Source: Clostridiales bacterium (GTDB taxonomy: Bacteria > Bacillota > Clostridia > Caldicoprobacterales > DTU083). Taken from it: a stretch of 53,068 bases of DNA. The notes under the pieces are model-generated. The model was not told the origin of the DNA. It ran no database searches and saw nothing but the letters and a program-made list of their open reading frames with translations. The translations under genes and the position numbers were made by a program. Positions within the stretch are counted from its first letter, which is position 1. Each line of letters opens with the position of its first letter. Of the stretch, positions 43,702 to 52,948 are shown piece by piece. The stretch covers positions 1 through 53,068 of the forward strand of contig DUSN01000048.1 of assembly GCA_012842605.1 (NCBI GenBank). The letters are read 5' to 3'.

Positions 43702-44369
43702 ATAGTTTGATCCGGGTGATTAAATCAGTTGATCTTGATCTTAAGGAAAATTTTATAACATTCCCATTCTATATAATATCAAGGCCGTTCAAGGGTTTCA
43801 GTGAATTGAAATATGAAAACAGAGGGAAGCATTATTTTGCCTATGTTATGATGGTTCTAATGTGCCTGTTTTCCATAATGAATGAGCTATACCGCGGTTT
43901 TGTATTATCAGGCGGATATTATGTAGAAAACAAAACAGTCAATACACCATATGTGATACTGATGACTTTAGCACCTGTGGCATTATTTGTAACGGCTAAC
44001 TGGTGTGTAACTGCTATTACAGACGGGAATGGCAAAATGATTGATATATTCATGGTATATGCATATGCTGCTTACCCAAAGCTGCTGCTCAGCATTATAG
44101 GACTTCTGGTATCAAATATAGTTGCAGTCGATGAAGCGGCATTTGCATCTTTCTTCTATTCTTTCGGTTCCGTCGCATTTGCGTTTTATTTATTCATCGG
44201 ACTGATAGTAATACATGAGTACACATTTACCAAATCCATCATTATGATTATTTTAACCATAGCTGCAATGAGCATTATTGTATTTGTTATAGCGCTGTTT
44301 TTATCATTATCAAATGAAGTTATCGTATTTTTAAGGACAGTGTTAAAAGAAGTTACTCTTAGACTATAA
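43698..44369 (+). CDS. Yip1-family membrane protein
   Basis: Polytopic membrane protein (223 aa, about five helices) of the Yip1 domain superfamily. N-terminal cytoplasmic segment with IISRPFKGFSELKYENRGK, typical of bacterial Yip1 proteins, then helices at about 48-65, 92-110, 125-150, 155-175 and 185-210. Bacterial members have no settled role. ATG overlaps the NHL-gene stop by 4 bases (ATGA), arguing that the two proteins form one membrane unit. Ends 16 bases before the DUF5696-like gene. Confidence 0.8.
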   Translation: MNSLIRVIKSVDLDLKENFITFPFYIISRPFKGFSELKYENRGKHYFAYVMMVLMCLFSIMNELYRGFVLSGGYYVENKTVNTPYVILMTLAPVALFVTANWCVTAITDGNGKMIDIFMVYAYAAYPKLLLSIIGLLVSNIVAVDEAAFASFFYSFGSVAFAFYLFIGLIVIHEYTFTKSIIMIILTIAAMSIIVFVIALFLSLSNEVIVFLRTVLKEVTLRL

Positions 44370-44385
44370 AGCGCAGGTGATAACT

Positions 44386-46941
44386 ATGAAAAAGGCATTA
44401 GCTTTGATTCTTGCAGCAGCATTCTTGTTCCTGATGGCTTATGCAGTACCGGCGGAAGATGAAAATACCGAAGGGGATGCTTCTGAAAACGGAGTATCGG
44501 TAGATGATATAAAAGATGCTCCTGAATATAATTTCAAATTTGAGACAGTTGCAAAAAACAGTGAAGCCGAACTTCTTATTGACAAGTCGGTAAATGCTTT
44601 GCGCTTAGTTTCGCTTAAATCCGGCAAATATTTTGATACAAAAGTTTTAAATGGACAGACAGGAAACGACTTTATAAAAAACTCACAGAAGTCGGACTTT
44701 TTTCTTACGTACTACACCGATACGATAAGAGCCAATACAACATCAGTTGATAACTACTCACAAAGTATAGCTCTTCAACAAGTAGAGTACACTCCTATAG
44801 AAAACGGCATACGCTGCAGCTTTTTAGTAGGCGAAGCTAACAAGTTACAGCTTTCATTGTTTCCTATGTATATAAGCAAAGAACGTATGGAAGAGCTTGT
44901 ACTGCAATATCTGACCGATGAACAGAAGAGAGAGCTGACTGATTTCAACAATGGCTATTACACTGAAACAAAGGATAAATATATAAGAAACTGGAGTGCT
45001 ACCCAGGCTGATGGATCAGCAACGCCCGTACCCATACCCAAGCTTAAGCGCATGTACACTTTTTTCTATGAGCTGGGCAAATACTCCCAGGAAGAGCTTG
45101 AAAAAGACAACCAGGAATGGGGAGAAGAAACAACCAACACAAATATAACCATGACCGTCATTGTTGACTATATACTGGACGGCAAGGACCTCATTGTCCG
45201 TGTACCTGTCGGTGAAATGATAACAGACAGCCTGTATCCGGTATCCGATATTACACTGAATCCGTATTTGTTATCAGCTGACATTTATGATAAGGGATAT
45301 TTGTTTGTACCGGACGGATCAGGCGGTATTATTAATTTTAACACAGGAAAAACATCAACAAGTGTATTGTCAATACCGGTATATGGTCCTGATGTTCTCG
45401 AGAGCAATCATTTTTACAGGGAAAGTTTTATCCAGTCCACGCTGCCTGTAGTGGGCATGAAGAAAAATGATATAGCAATACTCGGAATAATAGAAGAGGG
45501 TGCCGAACTGGCAACGGTTACCGCCAATGTTGCCGGCAAGGTGGATGAGTTTAATAAAGTTAATGTAACTTTTAAATTGCTTTATATGGAGAAAATACCC
45601 ATGACGGTCGGGTTTGGCAATTATATGATAAAATATGCCAACTCAGGGTATAAAGGCAATATTACAATGCGATACAGGCTTCTGGAAGGCGAAAATGCCA
45701 ATTACACCGGAATGGCCAAAGCTTATAAGGAGTACCTGAAGCAAAATGGTCTGCTGAAGCAAAATCCTGTGTCTGAAAATGCCCCGCTGTTTGTGGAAAT
45801 GATTGCTACAGTGCCGAAAGAAAAGATGTTCTTAGGCATACCGTATACTTCTTATTACAGTATGACTTCGTTCGCCGAGGCACAGGAAATTATATCTTCA
45901 CTTAAAGAAAACAACATAAGCAGTATAGTAGTTCAATATACAGACTGGGCAAACGGAGGAATCAAAAACACGCCCTTTACAAAAGTAAAACCTATTGGCA
46001 GCATAGGAGGCAGGAAAGGGCTGGAAGACTTCATATCCTATGCAAAAACTGAAGGGGTGGATTTCTTCCCCGGAGTAAACCTCAGTACGACATATTCTTT
46101 TGAAGGCATAAGTGCCAACAGAGATATTTCAAGGCTGATAGACAATTCTCGAGCCAGATTGCCCGGGTTTAACATGGTTACAAAACAAACAGACCATGTT
46201 AACGAATGGCTTATTTCGCCAAGTTTCCTGGAGAAATATATGGGCAAGGTACTTGGCTGGACTGGTAAACTGGGAATTGACAACTTAGCTGTAGGCAATT
46301 TTGGTACACTGCTTTACGGTGATTACAATAACAAACGGCAGCTTATGCGTTCTGATGCACTTCCGCTGTTTGTAAATGCCTATAAGCTTCTTGGACAGGA
46401 TAGAAAGCTGTTGTTTTCCAATGCCAATAGCTATGCATTTGCTTATGCTTCATACATTGCCGATCTGCCGGTGCGCGCCAGCGGCAGAAGGGCTGTTGAT
46501 TACAGCGTGCCTTTCGTCCAGATGGTACTGGAAGGAGATGTACCATACTCGCTGGAGGCTTATAACAATAACAGCCTGCAGGGTATAGATAAATACCTGC
46601 TGAAAGCCATTGAAACCAAGAGCAGCCTGAAGTGGATATTAACCGATAAGGACGAAGCTGAATTCAATGAAGCATATCTCATAAAAGATATACGGATGAA
46701 ACCCTATTTTCAAACCAGGTTCACTCGCTGGAATGATACTATTGGGGAAGTTTATGCTGAATACAATGAATTTTATAAAAAGGTAAAGGACGCTCAGATA
46801 CAACAGCATGAAGTGTTTGTCAGCGGACTCGTCAAAGTTGTATATACCAACGGAGTAACAGTTTATATCAATTACAGCGATTACGCAGTTACAGCTGATG
46901 GATTAACAATAGAACCTGTTTCGTACTTGGTCAGGGAATAA
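44386..46941 (+). CDS. Secreted DUF5696-like glycosidase-like protein
   Basis: 851-aa secreted protein. Signal peptide 1-23; N-terminal beta-sandwich (about 40-330; GIRCSFLVGEANKL, GYLFVPDGSGGIINFN), a TIM-barrel-like middle (about 460-760; SIVVQYTDWANGGI, GVDFFPGVNLSTTYSFEG, LGIDNLAVGNFGTLLYGDY, LLFSNANSYAFAYASYI) and a small C-terminal beta domain (VVYTNGVTVYINYSDYAV). This sequence pattern resembles the DUF5696 family and is generally like large glycosidases of the GH101/GH36 type, but no confirmed catalytic pair is recognisable. ATG 44386 follows AGGTGAT. It probably trims or binds a glycan before import; substrate unknown. Confidence 0.72.
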   Translation: MKKALALILAAAFLFLMAYAVPAEDENTEGDASENGVSVDDIKDAPEYNFKFETVAKNSEAELLIDKSVNALRLVSLKSGKYFDTKVLNGQTGNDFIKNSQKSDFFLTYYTDTIRANTTSVDNYSQSIALQQVEYTPIENGIRCSFLVGEANKLQLSLFPMYISKERMEELVLQYLTDEQKRELTDFNNGYYTETKDKYIRNWSATQADGSATPVPIPKLKRMYTFFYELGKYSQEELEKDNQEWGEETTNTNITMTVIVDYILDGKDLIVRVPVGEMITDSLYPVSDITLNPYLLSADIYDKGYLFVPDGSGGIINFNTGKTSTSVLSIPVYGPDVLESNHFYRESFIQSTLPVVGMKKNDIAILGIIEEGAELATVTANVAGKVDEFNKVNVTFKLLYMEKIPMTVGFGNYMIKYANSGYKGNITMRYRLLEGENANYTGMAKAYKEYLKQNGLLKQNPVSENAPLFVEMIATVPKEKMFLGIPYTSYYSMTSFAEAQEIISSLKENNISSIVVQYTDWANGGIKNTPFTKVKPIGSIGGRKGLEDFISYAKTEGVDFFPGVNLSTTYSFEGISANRDISRLIDNSRARLPGFNMVTKQTDHVNEWLISPSFLEKYMGKVLGWTGKLGIDNLAVGNFGTLLYGDYNNKRQLMRSDALPLFVNAYKLLGQDRKLLFSNANSYAFAYASYIADLPVRASGRRAVDYSVPFVQMVLEGDVPYSLEAYNNNSLQGIDKYLLKAIETKSSLKWILTDKDEAEFNEAYLIKDIRMKPYFQTRFTRWNDTIGEVYAEYNEFYKKVKDAQIQQHEVFVSGLVKVVYTNGVTVYINYSDYAVTADGLTIEPVSYLVRE

Positions 46942-46955
46942 GGAGGGGGCTTTAT

Positions 46956-47900
46956 ATGAACCGAATAGGCGGCAGAGGCATAAAAGGCTGGTATTACAGA
47001 CTGGAACTGTCCAGAAAGACCCGCTTGTGGGGATTGATATTTCTCATTCCATGGCTGACAGGATTTTTAGTGTTCTTTTTAAAGCCTCTGGTTGAGACTA
47101 TATATTACAGCTTTAATAACGTAAAGATTATTGAGGGCGGTGTATCTACCGAATATGTAAAATGGAACAACTACATCAGGGCATTCACCGTTGATACAAT
47201 GTTTAACCGGCTTATACTTACCATGATTTCGAAGACACTGCCACAGGTCCTGATAGTAATTATTTTTTCACTGCTTGCTGCCATACTGATAAACGGCAAA
47301 TACCCAGGCCGGAGTATAGCAAGAACTATATTTTTTATTCCGATTATTATGGGGACCAGTATTGCAAGTGCATCTTTAGTGGGAAATGATATAATCAGCC
47401 AGGAAATCATGGCAAGTACAGGCATGAATACGTTTGGCACAAGGCTTATTCTTGATGTGCTGGCCAATACAGGCCTGCCTACGGAAATAGTAGGTTATGT
47501 ATCAGGTGCGGTCAGCGGCATATTTCAAATCCTTGCAATATCCGGTGTGCCAACGCTGATATTTTTAGCAGGGCTCCAATCTATACCGCCTTCATTGTAT
47601 GAAGTTGCCAACATAGAAGGAGCATCTGCGTATGAAGCATTCTGGAAAATCACTCTGCCCATGGTATCTCCAATGGTGCTTGTATGCGCAGTATACAGCA
47701 TTATAGATGCATTTTTCCGCCATACCATAATGGTAGACGGAACTAATTACGGTATAGTCAACTATATGTACAGTATAGCTTTCAACCAGGCAAACTATGG
47801 GCTAAGCGCAGCCATGACCGTCGTATATATGCTAGTCAGCATAATTGTTGTTTCGGTTGTTTCATTTCTAATATCCAAGGTGGTGTTCTACTATGATTAA
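46956..47900 (+). CDS. Sugar ABC transporter permease, MalF type (pair B)
   Basis: Second-set membrane permease (314 aa, six helices). First helix about 24-45 (GLIFLIPWLTGFLVFFL), short periplasmic loop insertion before EAA loop YEVANIEGASAYEAFWKI with LPMVSPMV. Different from pair A in sequence, so not a recent duplication. Strong AGGAGGGGG ribosome site. Overlaps its partner by 8 bases. Confidence 0.92.
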   Translation: MNRIGGRGIKGWYYRLELSRKTRLWGLIFLIPWLTGFLVFFLKPLVETIYYSFNNVKIIEGGVSTEYVKWNNYIRAFTVDTMFNRLILTMISKTLPQVLIVIIFSLLAAILINGKYPGRSIARTIFFIPIIMGTSIASASLVGNDIISQEIMASTGMNTFGTRLILDVLANTGLPTEIVGYVSGAVSGIFQILAISGVPTLIFLAGLQSIPPSLYEVANIEGASAYEAFWKITLPMVSPMVLVCAVYSIIDAFFRHTIMVDGTNYGIVNYMYSIAFNQANYGLSAAMTVVYMLVSIIVVSVVSFLISKVVFYYD

Positions 47901-48933
47901 GGCCTATTCAAGCAAAGCAGCTTCCGATACTAGTCACGGGTTAATAAAAAAGCTTACACTGCCATATATGCAGAAGAAGATTAGAAGGTTAATTCTGCTG
48001 CTTTTCAGATATGCACTGATTATATGCATATCATATATGATTTTATATCCATTACTGCAGATGTTGTCAACATCATTCAAACATCCATACGATATAGGCT
48101 CCCTGTCATCCATATGGATACCGGAGAATATTACTTTTGATAATATAAGGATAGCTGCTATAGTGCTTAATTATGAAAAATCACTGTTGTATACATTTGT
48201 ATGCACATTCTTTGTTATGCTGCTGCAGATGTTTAATGCCGCTTTCGCCGGATATGCATTTGCAAGGCTTAAGCTAAAGGGAGGCCGCTTGCTGTTCGGC
48301 CTGGTGCTGTTGACGATAATAGTTCCGCCCACTTCCATGATGCTGCCGCAGTATGTATTTTTCCGCAACTTTGATTTGTTTGGAATCTTTAAAGCAATAA
48401 CCGGAAGTAAGCTGAACCTGCTTGGAAAGCCATCATCTCTTTACCTGTTGGCTGCATTGGGGCAAGGTCTTAACGCAGGTTTGTTTGTTTATATTTTCCG
48501 CCAGTTTTTCAGAGGACTGCCAAGGGAACTGGAAGAAGCAGCCTATGTTGACGGGGCAGGGTATCTGCGCATATTCTTCAGAATAGTTTTGCCTTCATCC
48601 AAGCCGGCATTTTTGACTGTAGGTGTATTAAGTTTTGTTTGGAACTGGAACGATTCGTACTTCCCGCGCCTGTTCAATCCGACCGACCAATATCTGCGTA
48701 TTCGTATGAACACACTCAGCGCAGCCAGCGGCGGAACCAGCAATGTCCAGCTTGCCATAGGCAATGCAATATCAAGAATTCCTCCGGATATTGTAAGATT
48801 GACATCACAGCCGTATGATGCTTTGATTTTGACTTGCTGTTCACTATTGATAATTTTGCCATTGATCATTCTATTCCTGATCATACAGAAGCATTTCATC
48901 GAAGGTGTTGAAAGATCAGGTATAGTTGGCTGA
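47893..48933 (+). CDS. Sugar ABC transporter permease, MalG type (pair B)
   Basis: Partner of the preceding permease (346 aa), longer than usual MalG proteins (about 280-300) because of a basic N-terminal tail (about 35 residues) and an extended loop around 150-175 with ITGSKLNLLGKPS. EAA loop LEEAAYVDGAGYLRIFFRI, then LPSSKPAF. Six or seven helices. Which of the two binding proteins serves pair B is not decidable from sequence. Confidence 0.9.
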   Translation: MIKAYSSKAASDTSHGLIKKLTLPYMQKKIRRLILLLFRYALIICISYMILYPLLQMLSTSFKHPYDIGSLSSIWIPENITFDNIRIAAIVLNYEKSLLYTFVCTFFVMLLQMFNAAFAGYAFARLKLKGGRLLFGLVLLTIIVPPTSMMLPQYVFFRNFDLFGIFKAITGSKLNLLGKPSSLYLLAALGQGLNAGLFVYIFRQFFRGLPRELEEAAYVDGAGYLRIFFRIVLPSSKPAFLTVGVLSFVWNWNDSYFPRLFNPTDQYLRIRMNTLSAASGGTSNVQLAIGNAISRIPPDIVRLTSQPYDALILTCCSLLIILPLIILFLIIQKHFIEGVERSGIVG

Positions 48934-48948
48934 TAGGGAGGATACTTT

Positions 48949-51012
48949 ATGTTTTCTCAAAAAACCATTGATCATATAGAAGCAGCTTTTGAAAGAGCGG
49001 ACATAGCAAAACCTATAATTGAAAATACGTTAAAGAACTTATCTGAAACAGAAAGTATATGCCTTAAATTTCTCTACGCCTTTATGCCTGTCAGTGACCT
49101 TGCTTCGTATGATGTATCGCTTTTTTTAGATATTATACGTCAGACACTGAAAGTAAGAGAAATGGATTTATTCCATACAAATATACCGGATGATATTTTC
49201 CTGAACTATGTACTTCATTATCGTGTAAATAATGAAAACATAGAATTTAACCGCCAAATATTCTTTAATGAATTGTACCCGCGCATCAAAGGAAAGACCA
49301 TGGAAGAAGCAGCCCTTGAGGTGAACTACTGGTGCCTGGAAAAAGCAACATATAAGCCAACAAACCCGCGTACAGTTTCTCCGTTGACGCTAATAAAAAA
49401 CACTAAAGGGCGCTGCGGTGAAGAATCTACATTTACAGTCAGTGCCCTGCGAAGTGTCGGCATTCCGGCACGGCAGATATATACGCCTCGCTGGGCTCAT
49501 TGCGACAGCAACCATGCATGGGTAGAGGCATATATTGACGGCAGATGGAGATTTTTAGGCGCATGCGAGCCGGAACCTGCTTTAGACAGAGGCTGGTTCA
49601 GCGGTCCTGCAGCGAGGGGTATGCTTATACATACAAGAATTTTTTCCGATATGGCATCAGACGATGAAGTAACATCAAGCACGGGCAAACTTACAGAGCT
49701 GAACCTTACAAGCCGATATGCAGATACCCGCAGGATAAACGTCCATATTGACAACACCGGAGGGAAGCAAATAAAAGTCAGATTTGAGATTCCGAACTAC
49801 TGTGAGCTGCATCCAATAGCAGTACTGAAAACCGATGACAGCGGATCAGTATCTTTAACTACAGGAATGGGCGATTTATATATACATGCAACTGATGGTG
49901 AAAGATTCCTGACAAGAAAAGTGGATGCAAGGAAAGAATCTGATATCGTTCTTGATTTTGCCAAGTCTGTCATAAAGGAAGCAAACAATGTAATGCATAA
50001 ATTCGTTCCGCCTGAAGGCAAGCCGGAAAGCGGAAGTTCCCAGCCTGATACTGTCCACGAAGAGCGTATAAAGCAATGCAACTATATCAGGTCAGAATTT
50101 GAGAAAACATTCATAAATGAGAAGACAGGAAGGGATATAGCAAAGCAGTTTTCCGGTTTTCATGATGACATTGTAAGCCTTTTAATTGACGCAAAGGGCA
50201 ACTATAAAGAGATAGAGGCCTTTCTGCGCAGCAACAGCCATATACCGCTTAAGTATAAGGTGCTTTTGCTGAAATCACTGGCTGCAAAAGACCTTACAGA
50301 CTCGGACTGCAGCATGCTGTCTGATCACCTGATCCATGCATATCCCTTCAGAGACTTGTTCCCTGAAGATATTTACAGCAAATATGTGCTGAACCCCAGG
50401 GTGCATCATGAAATGCTTCACCCTTACAGGACATTTGTCAATAGTTATTTTGACAATGAAACAAAAAAGCGCTTTGCACAAAACCCTGTTGAACTTTACA
50501 ACTATATCAATGAGAACATAGTGGATTCTACAGATGAAGATTATATGGCGCTGACTGCAACTGTCACCGGTACTTTAAAACTGGGACACGGATCCAAAAG
50601 CACTAAGAAAGTGTTATTTGTATCCATATGCAGGACACTTGGGGTACCAGCAAGATTCAACCCGCACGATGGTGAGCTTGAATATTACAAAGACGGAGAA
50701 TTTGTCAGAGTTACTCCATATGAAGCCAGGGAAACTGCAAAACTGATATTAAAATCCAGGGATGCCCTGCAATATTCAAGAAATCTTTCTATATCGCGCC
50801 TGGTAAACGGTGAATACCAGACATTATCACTGTGGAGAAATGATACCTGTGAATACATGCTTGAAGAAGGCAGTTACCGCATCCTCACAGGCAAAAGACT
50901 GACAGACGGCACAATGCTCATGAATTTCTACTATGCAGATCTGGCAAAAGGCATGGATACCATACTGGAAGTCAGTGTGCCTGAGGAGCATGTTATTACG
51001 GAAACAAAATGA
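48949..51012 (+). CDS. Tandem transglutaminase-like protein, second domain degenerate
   Basis: 687-aa protein without signal peptide. The first transglutaminase-like domain (about 115-215) shows Cys156 in KGRCGEESTF, the IPAR motif and His189 in SNHAWVEAYIDGRW; the third triad residue is unclear, a glutamate in GACEPEP being the nearest acid. Residues about 255-345 look like a beta domain (INVHIDNTGGKQIKVRFE). A second, shorter copy of the fold at about 530-600 keeps CRTLGVPAR and YYKDGEFVRV but has lost the Cys and His. Peptide hydrolysis or amide transfer inside the cell is possible; activity is inferred. Overlaps the next gene by 4 bases. Confidence 0.75.
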   Translation: MFSQKTIDHIEAAFERADIAKPIIENTLKNLSETESICLKFLYAFMPVSDLASYDVSLFLDIIRQTLKVREMDLFHTNIPDDIFLNYVLHYRVNNENIEFNRQIFFNELYPRIKGKTMEEAALEVNYWCLEKATYKPTNPRTVSPLTLIKNTKGRCGEESTFTVSALRSVGIPARQIYTPRWAHCDSNHAWVEAYIDGRWRFLGACEPEPALDRGWFSGPAARGMLIHTRIFSDMASDDEVTSSTGKLTELNLTSRYADTRRINVHIDNTGGKQIKVRFEIPNYCELHPIAVLKTDDSGSVSLTTGMGDLYIHATDGERFLTRKVDARKESDIVLDFAKSVIKEANNVMHKFVPPEGKPESGSSQPDTVHEERIKQCNYIRSEFEKTFINEKTGRDIAKQFSGFHDDIVSLLIDAKGNYKEIEAFLRSNSHIPLKYKVLLLKSLAAKDLTDSDCSMLSDHLIHAYPFRDLFPEDIYSKYVLNPRVHHEMLHPYRTFVNSYFDNETKKRFAQNPVELYNYINENIVDSTDEDYMALTATVTGTLKLGHGSKSTKKVLFVSICRTLGVPARFNPHDGELEYYKDGEFVRVTPYEARETAKLILKSRDALQYSRNLSISRLVNGEYQTLSLWRNDTCEYMLEEGSYRILTGKRLTDGTMLMNFYYADLAKGMDTILEVSVPEEHVITETK

Positions 51013-51428
51013 ATATTAAAGATTATATTATTAAGGCAGGCACCACAGGAATAAGACTATCAGATGCTTTAGCCGAAGGATTGAATCTGGTCGCCTATGC
51101 TGAGCCTTCGAAGGAGCCGACAGAACACCTGTTAAAAGAGCTGCTGCAATCATCTGAAGTGATCAGGAACAAAAAGCTGGGCATTGTTCTAATAACCAAA
51201 GGCAGGAACCAAACACTTAATGAAGTAATGGCTGCTTTCCCTGATACTGTTCTGATAGAGACAGATGATATCAGCTTTGCCGAAAGCCTGCTTGATCATT
51301 TTGGCCTGCCTTCAGGAAGTTATCCGGTATTAACTCTGATAAGCAAAGAGAATAACGAATTGAAGTCACTGTACCGGACCAGCGGATATCATGTGGGTTC
51401 TGTTGATATAATGTTAGGATTGATATAG
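51009..51428 (+). CDS. Small thioredoxin-fold-like protein, unknown function
   Basis: 139-aa protein with no signal peptide or membrane helix. The order YAEPSKEPTEHLLKELLQS (helix), KLGIVLITKG (strand), LNEVMAAFPDTVLIETD and LPSGSYPVLTLI (cis-Pro-like position) resembles a thioredoxin-like fold without CxxC, so no redox activity is expected. Its ATG overlaps the transglutaminase-like stop (ATGA), so it may be a split-off C-terminal domain of that protein. The fold suggestion is by eye only. Confidence 0.55.
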   Translation: MNIKDYIIKAGTTGIRLSDALAEGLNLVAYAEPSKEPTEHLLKELLQSSEVIRNKKLGIVLITKGRNQTLNEVMAAFPDTVLIETDDISFAESLLDHFGLPSGSYPVLTLISKENNELKSLYRTSGYHVGSVDIMLGLI

Positions 51429-51474
51429 TTAATGTAAAAAACTTGATTATAATGAAATATCCATTGGAATAAGC

Positions 51475-51498
51475 ATTACCGGTAATAGGCTATATAAT
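51475..51498 (+). promoter_or_regulatory. Palindrome and -10 element before the esterase gene
   Basis: ATTACCGGTAAT (51475-51486) is a perfect 12-bp palindrome with the central CpG common in LacI-family operators; TATAAT follows at 51493-51498. No good -35 at the right spacing, so an activator or operator-controlled internal promoter is only suggested. Confidence 0.45.
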
Positions 51499-51515
51499 AT
51501 GAGAGGTTGATTGCT

Positions 51516-52889
51516 TTGGGAATAAAAAAAATCAAAACTATTCTTTCATTGGCCATGATTGCTTTGGTCATTCCAGGATGCACTCTTTTGCAGAATCAGA
51601 ATGACAAAGTAGTTATTAACCCTGATAGTAATGATTCACAGAATATAGAAACCGAAAAACCAGAGCCCGTCAATTCTAATGATATTGAGTCCGTTATACC
51701 AGACAACATACAGTACATAAGAGATAAAGTCTGGAAATCATATATTGAGACAATTTTAAACGACGAATCCCGCAGGAAAGAGTTCGAAAGCAATGAAATG
51801 GTTTTCGGCGATGTATCCATGCGTTATGCAGTGTTTAAAATCGGTGAAGAGCCTGAAGGCGGGTATCCGTTGTACATTGCCTTGCACGGAGGCGGGGAAG
51901 TACCTGAAGAAGTGCATGAGCAGCAGTGGAACAGCATGAAATTCTATTACAGATGGAGCGTTAAAAGAGGTATTTATGTAGCAGTCAGAGGAGTCCGGCG
52001 GCTTTATAACACCCACTCCCAGGACGAGTCATACCCGCTGTACGATCGTCTGATTGAAAACATGATCGCCTTTGAGAATATAAATCCTAACCGTGTTTAT
52101 TTATTGGGCTTCTCAGCAGGCGGGGACGGTGTTTATCAGATAGCGCCACGTATGGCAGACAGATTTGCGGCTGTCAATATGTCTGCAGGTCATCCAAACG
52201 GAGTTTCGCTGAAGAATGTTAAAAATCTTCCGTTTGCCATCCAGATGGGGGAGAAGGATGCCGCCTACGATCGCAATAAACAGGCTGCGATATATGACAA
52301 TATTCTTGAAGAACTGAAGAACAGCGAGGGCGGGTACATTCATCAGACATTTATCCACGTAAATAAACCTCATAATTTTCTTGATAATGATGTAAAACGT
52401 GAGCCTCAGTCCGTGATTACCGACATTAAAGCCTGGTTAGAAGGAAAAGAGAGTCCATCTCAAAAGGTTAATACTAATGCCGTCGATTGGGTTTCCCAAT
52501 TTGAACGTAATCCGTATCCTGAAAGTATATACTGGGATCTTACAACTCAGGCTGACCTTCGCAGTACCGGTTCATTTTACTGGCTCAGCCTGAATGCACC
52601 GGGGCAGCAGGAAGGAGAGATAAAGGCAAGGCTTGATGCTGAATCAAACAGTGTAATCATAGATGTAGCAGATGTAAAGGATGGCTTTACAGTTTTATTA
52701 AATGAACAAATGCTTGATATATTCAAGCCTGTTAACATAGAGGTAGAAGGCAGGCATTTTACTGTTAATGTCAAGCCAAGCGAAGAATTTATAAGAAAAA
52801 CCACCTTTGAACGCGGTGACTACAACTATCAGTTTGCAGCATGCATCGTGCTGAGAAAGTCTAATGGTGAATGGTCTATAGCAGATTAG
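51516..52889 (+). CDS. Secreted esterase lipoprotein (PHB-depolymerase/feruloyl-esterase-like)
   Basis: Alpha/beta-hydrolase lipoprotein (457 aa). Lipobox VIPGC with Cys22; a Ser/Asn/Asp/Glu-rich tether (about 25-60); hydrolase domain with the oxyanion region ALHGGGEVP, nucleophile Ser200 in LLGFSAGGDG, an acid candidate in MGEKDAAYD and catalytic His in NKPHNFLD; then a C-terminal beta domain (about 325-457) that may bind substrate. TTG 51516 is chosen, 9 bases after GAGAGG; TTG 51507 is too close. Location at the end of the sugar locus suggests de-esterification of a decorated polysaccharide outside the membrane. Confidence 0.82.
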   Translation: MGIKKIKTILSLAMIALVIPGCTLLQNQNDKVVINPDSNDSQNIETEKPEPVNSNDIESVIPDNIQYIRDKVWKSYIETILNDESRRKEFESNEMVFGDVSMRYAVFKIGEEPEGGYPLYIALHGGGEVPEEVHEQQWNSMKFYYRWSVKRGIYVAVRGVRRLYNTHSQDESYPLYDRLIENMIAFENINPNRVYLLGFSAGGDGVYQIAPRMADRFAAVNMSAGHPNGVSLKNVKNLPFAIQMGEKDAAYDRNKQAAIYDNILEELKNSEGGYIHQTFIHVNKPHNFLDNDVKREPQSVITDIKAWLEGKESPSQKVNTNAVDWVSQFERNPYPESIYWDLTTQADLRSTGSFYWLSLNAPGQQEGEIKARLDAESNSVIIDVADVKDGFTVLLNEQMLDIFKPVNIEVEGRHFTVNVKPSEEFIRKTTFERGDYNYQFAACIVLRKSNGEWSIAD

Positions 52890-52919
52890 TGAACTTAATA
52901 TATATCTTTTGCCAATATG

Positions 52920-52948
52920 TGCGCATTCTTTATGAATGCGCATTTTTT
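52920..52948 (+). terminator. Terminator at the end of the sugar locus
   Basis: Stem TGCGCATTC (52920-52928), loop TTTAT, GAATGCGCA (52934-52942), six T (52943-52948). The intron boundary follows directly. Confidence 0.9.
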
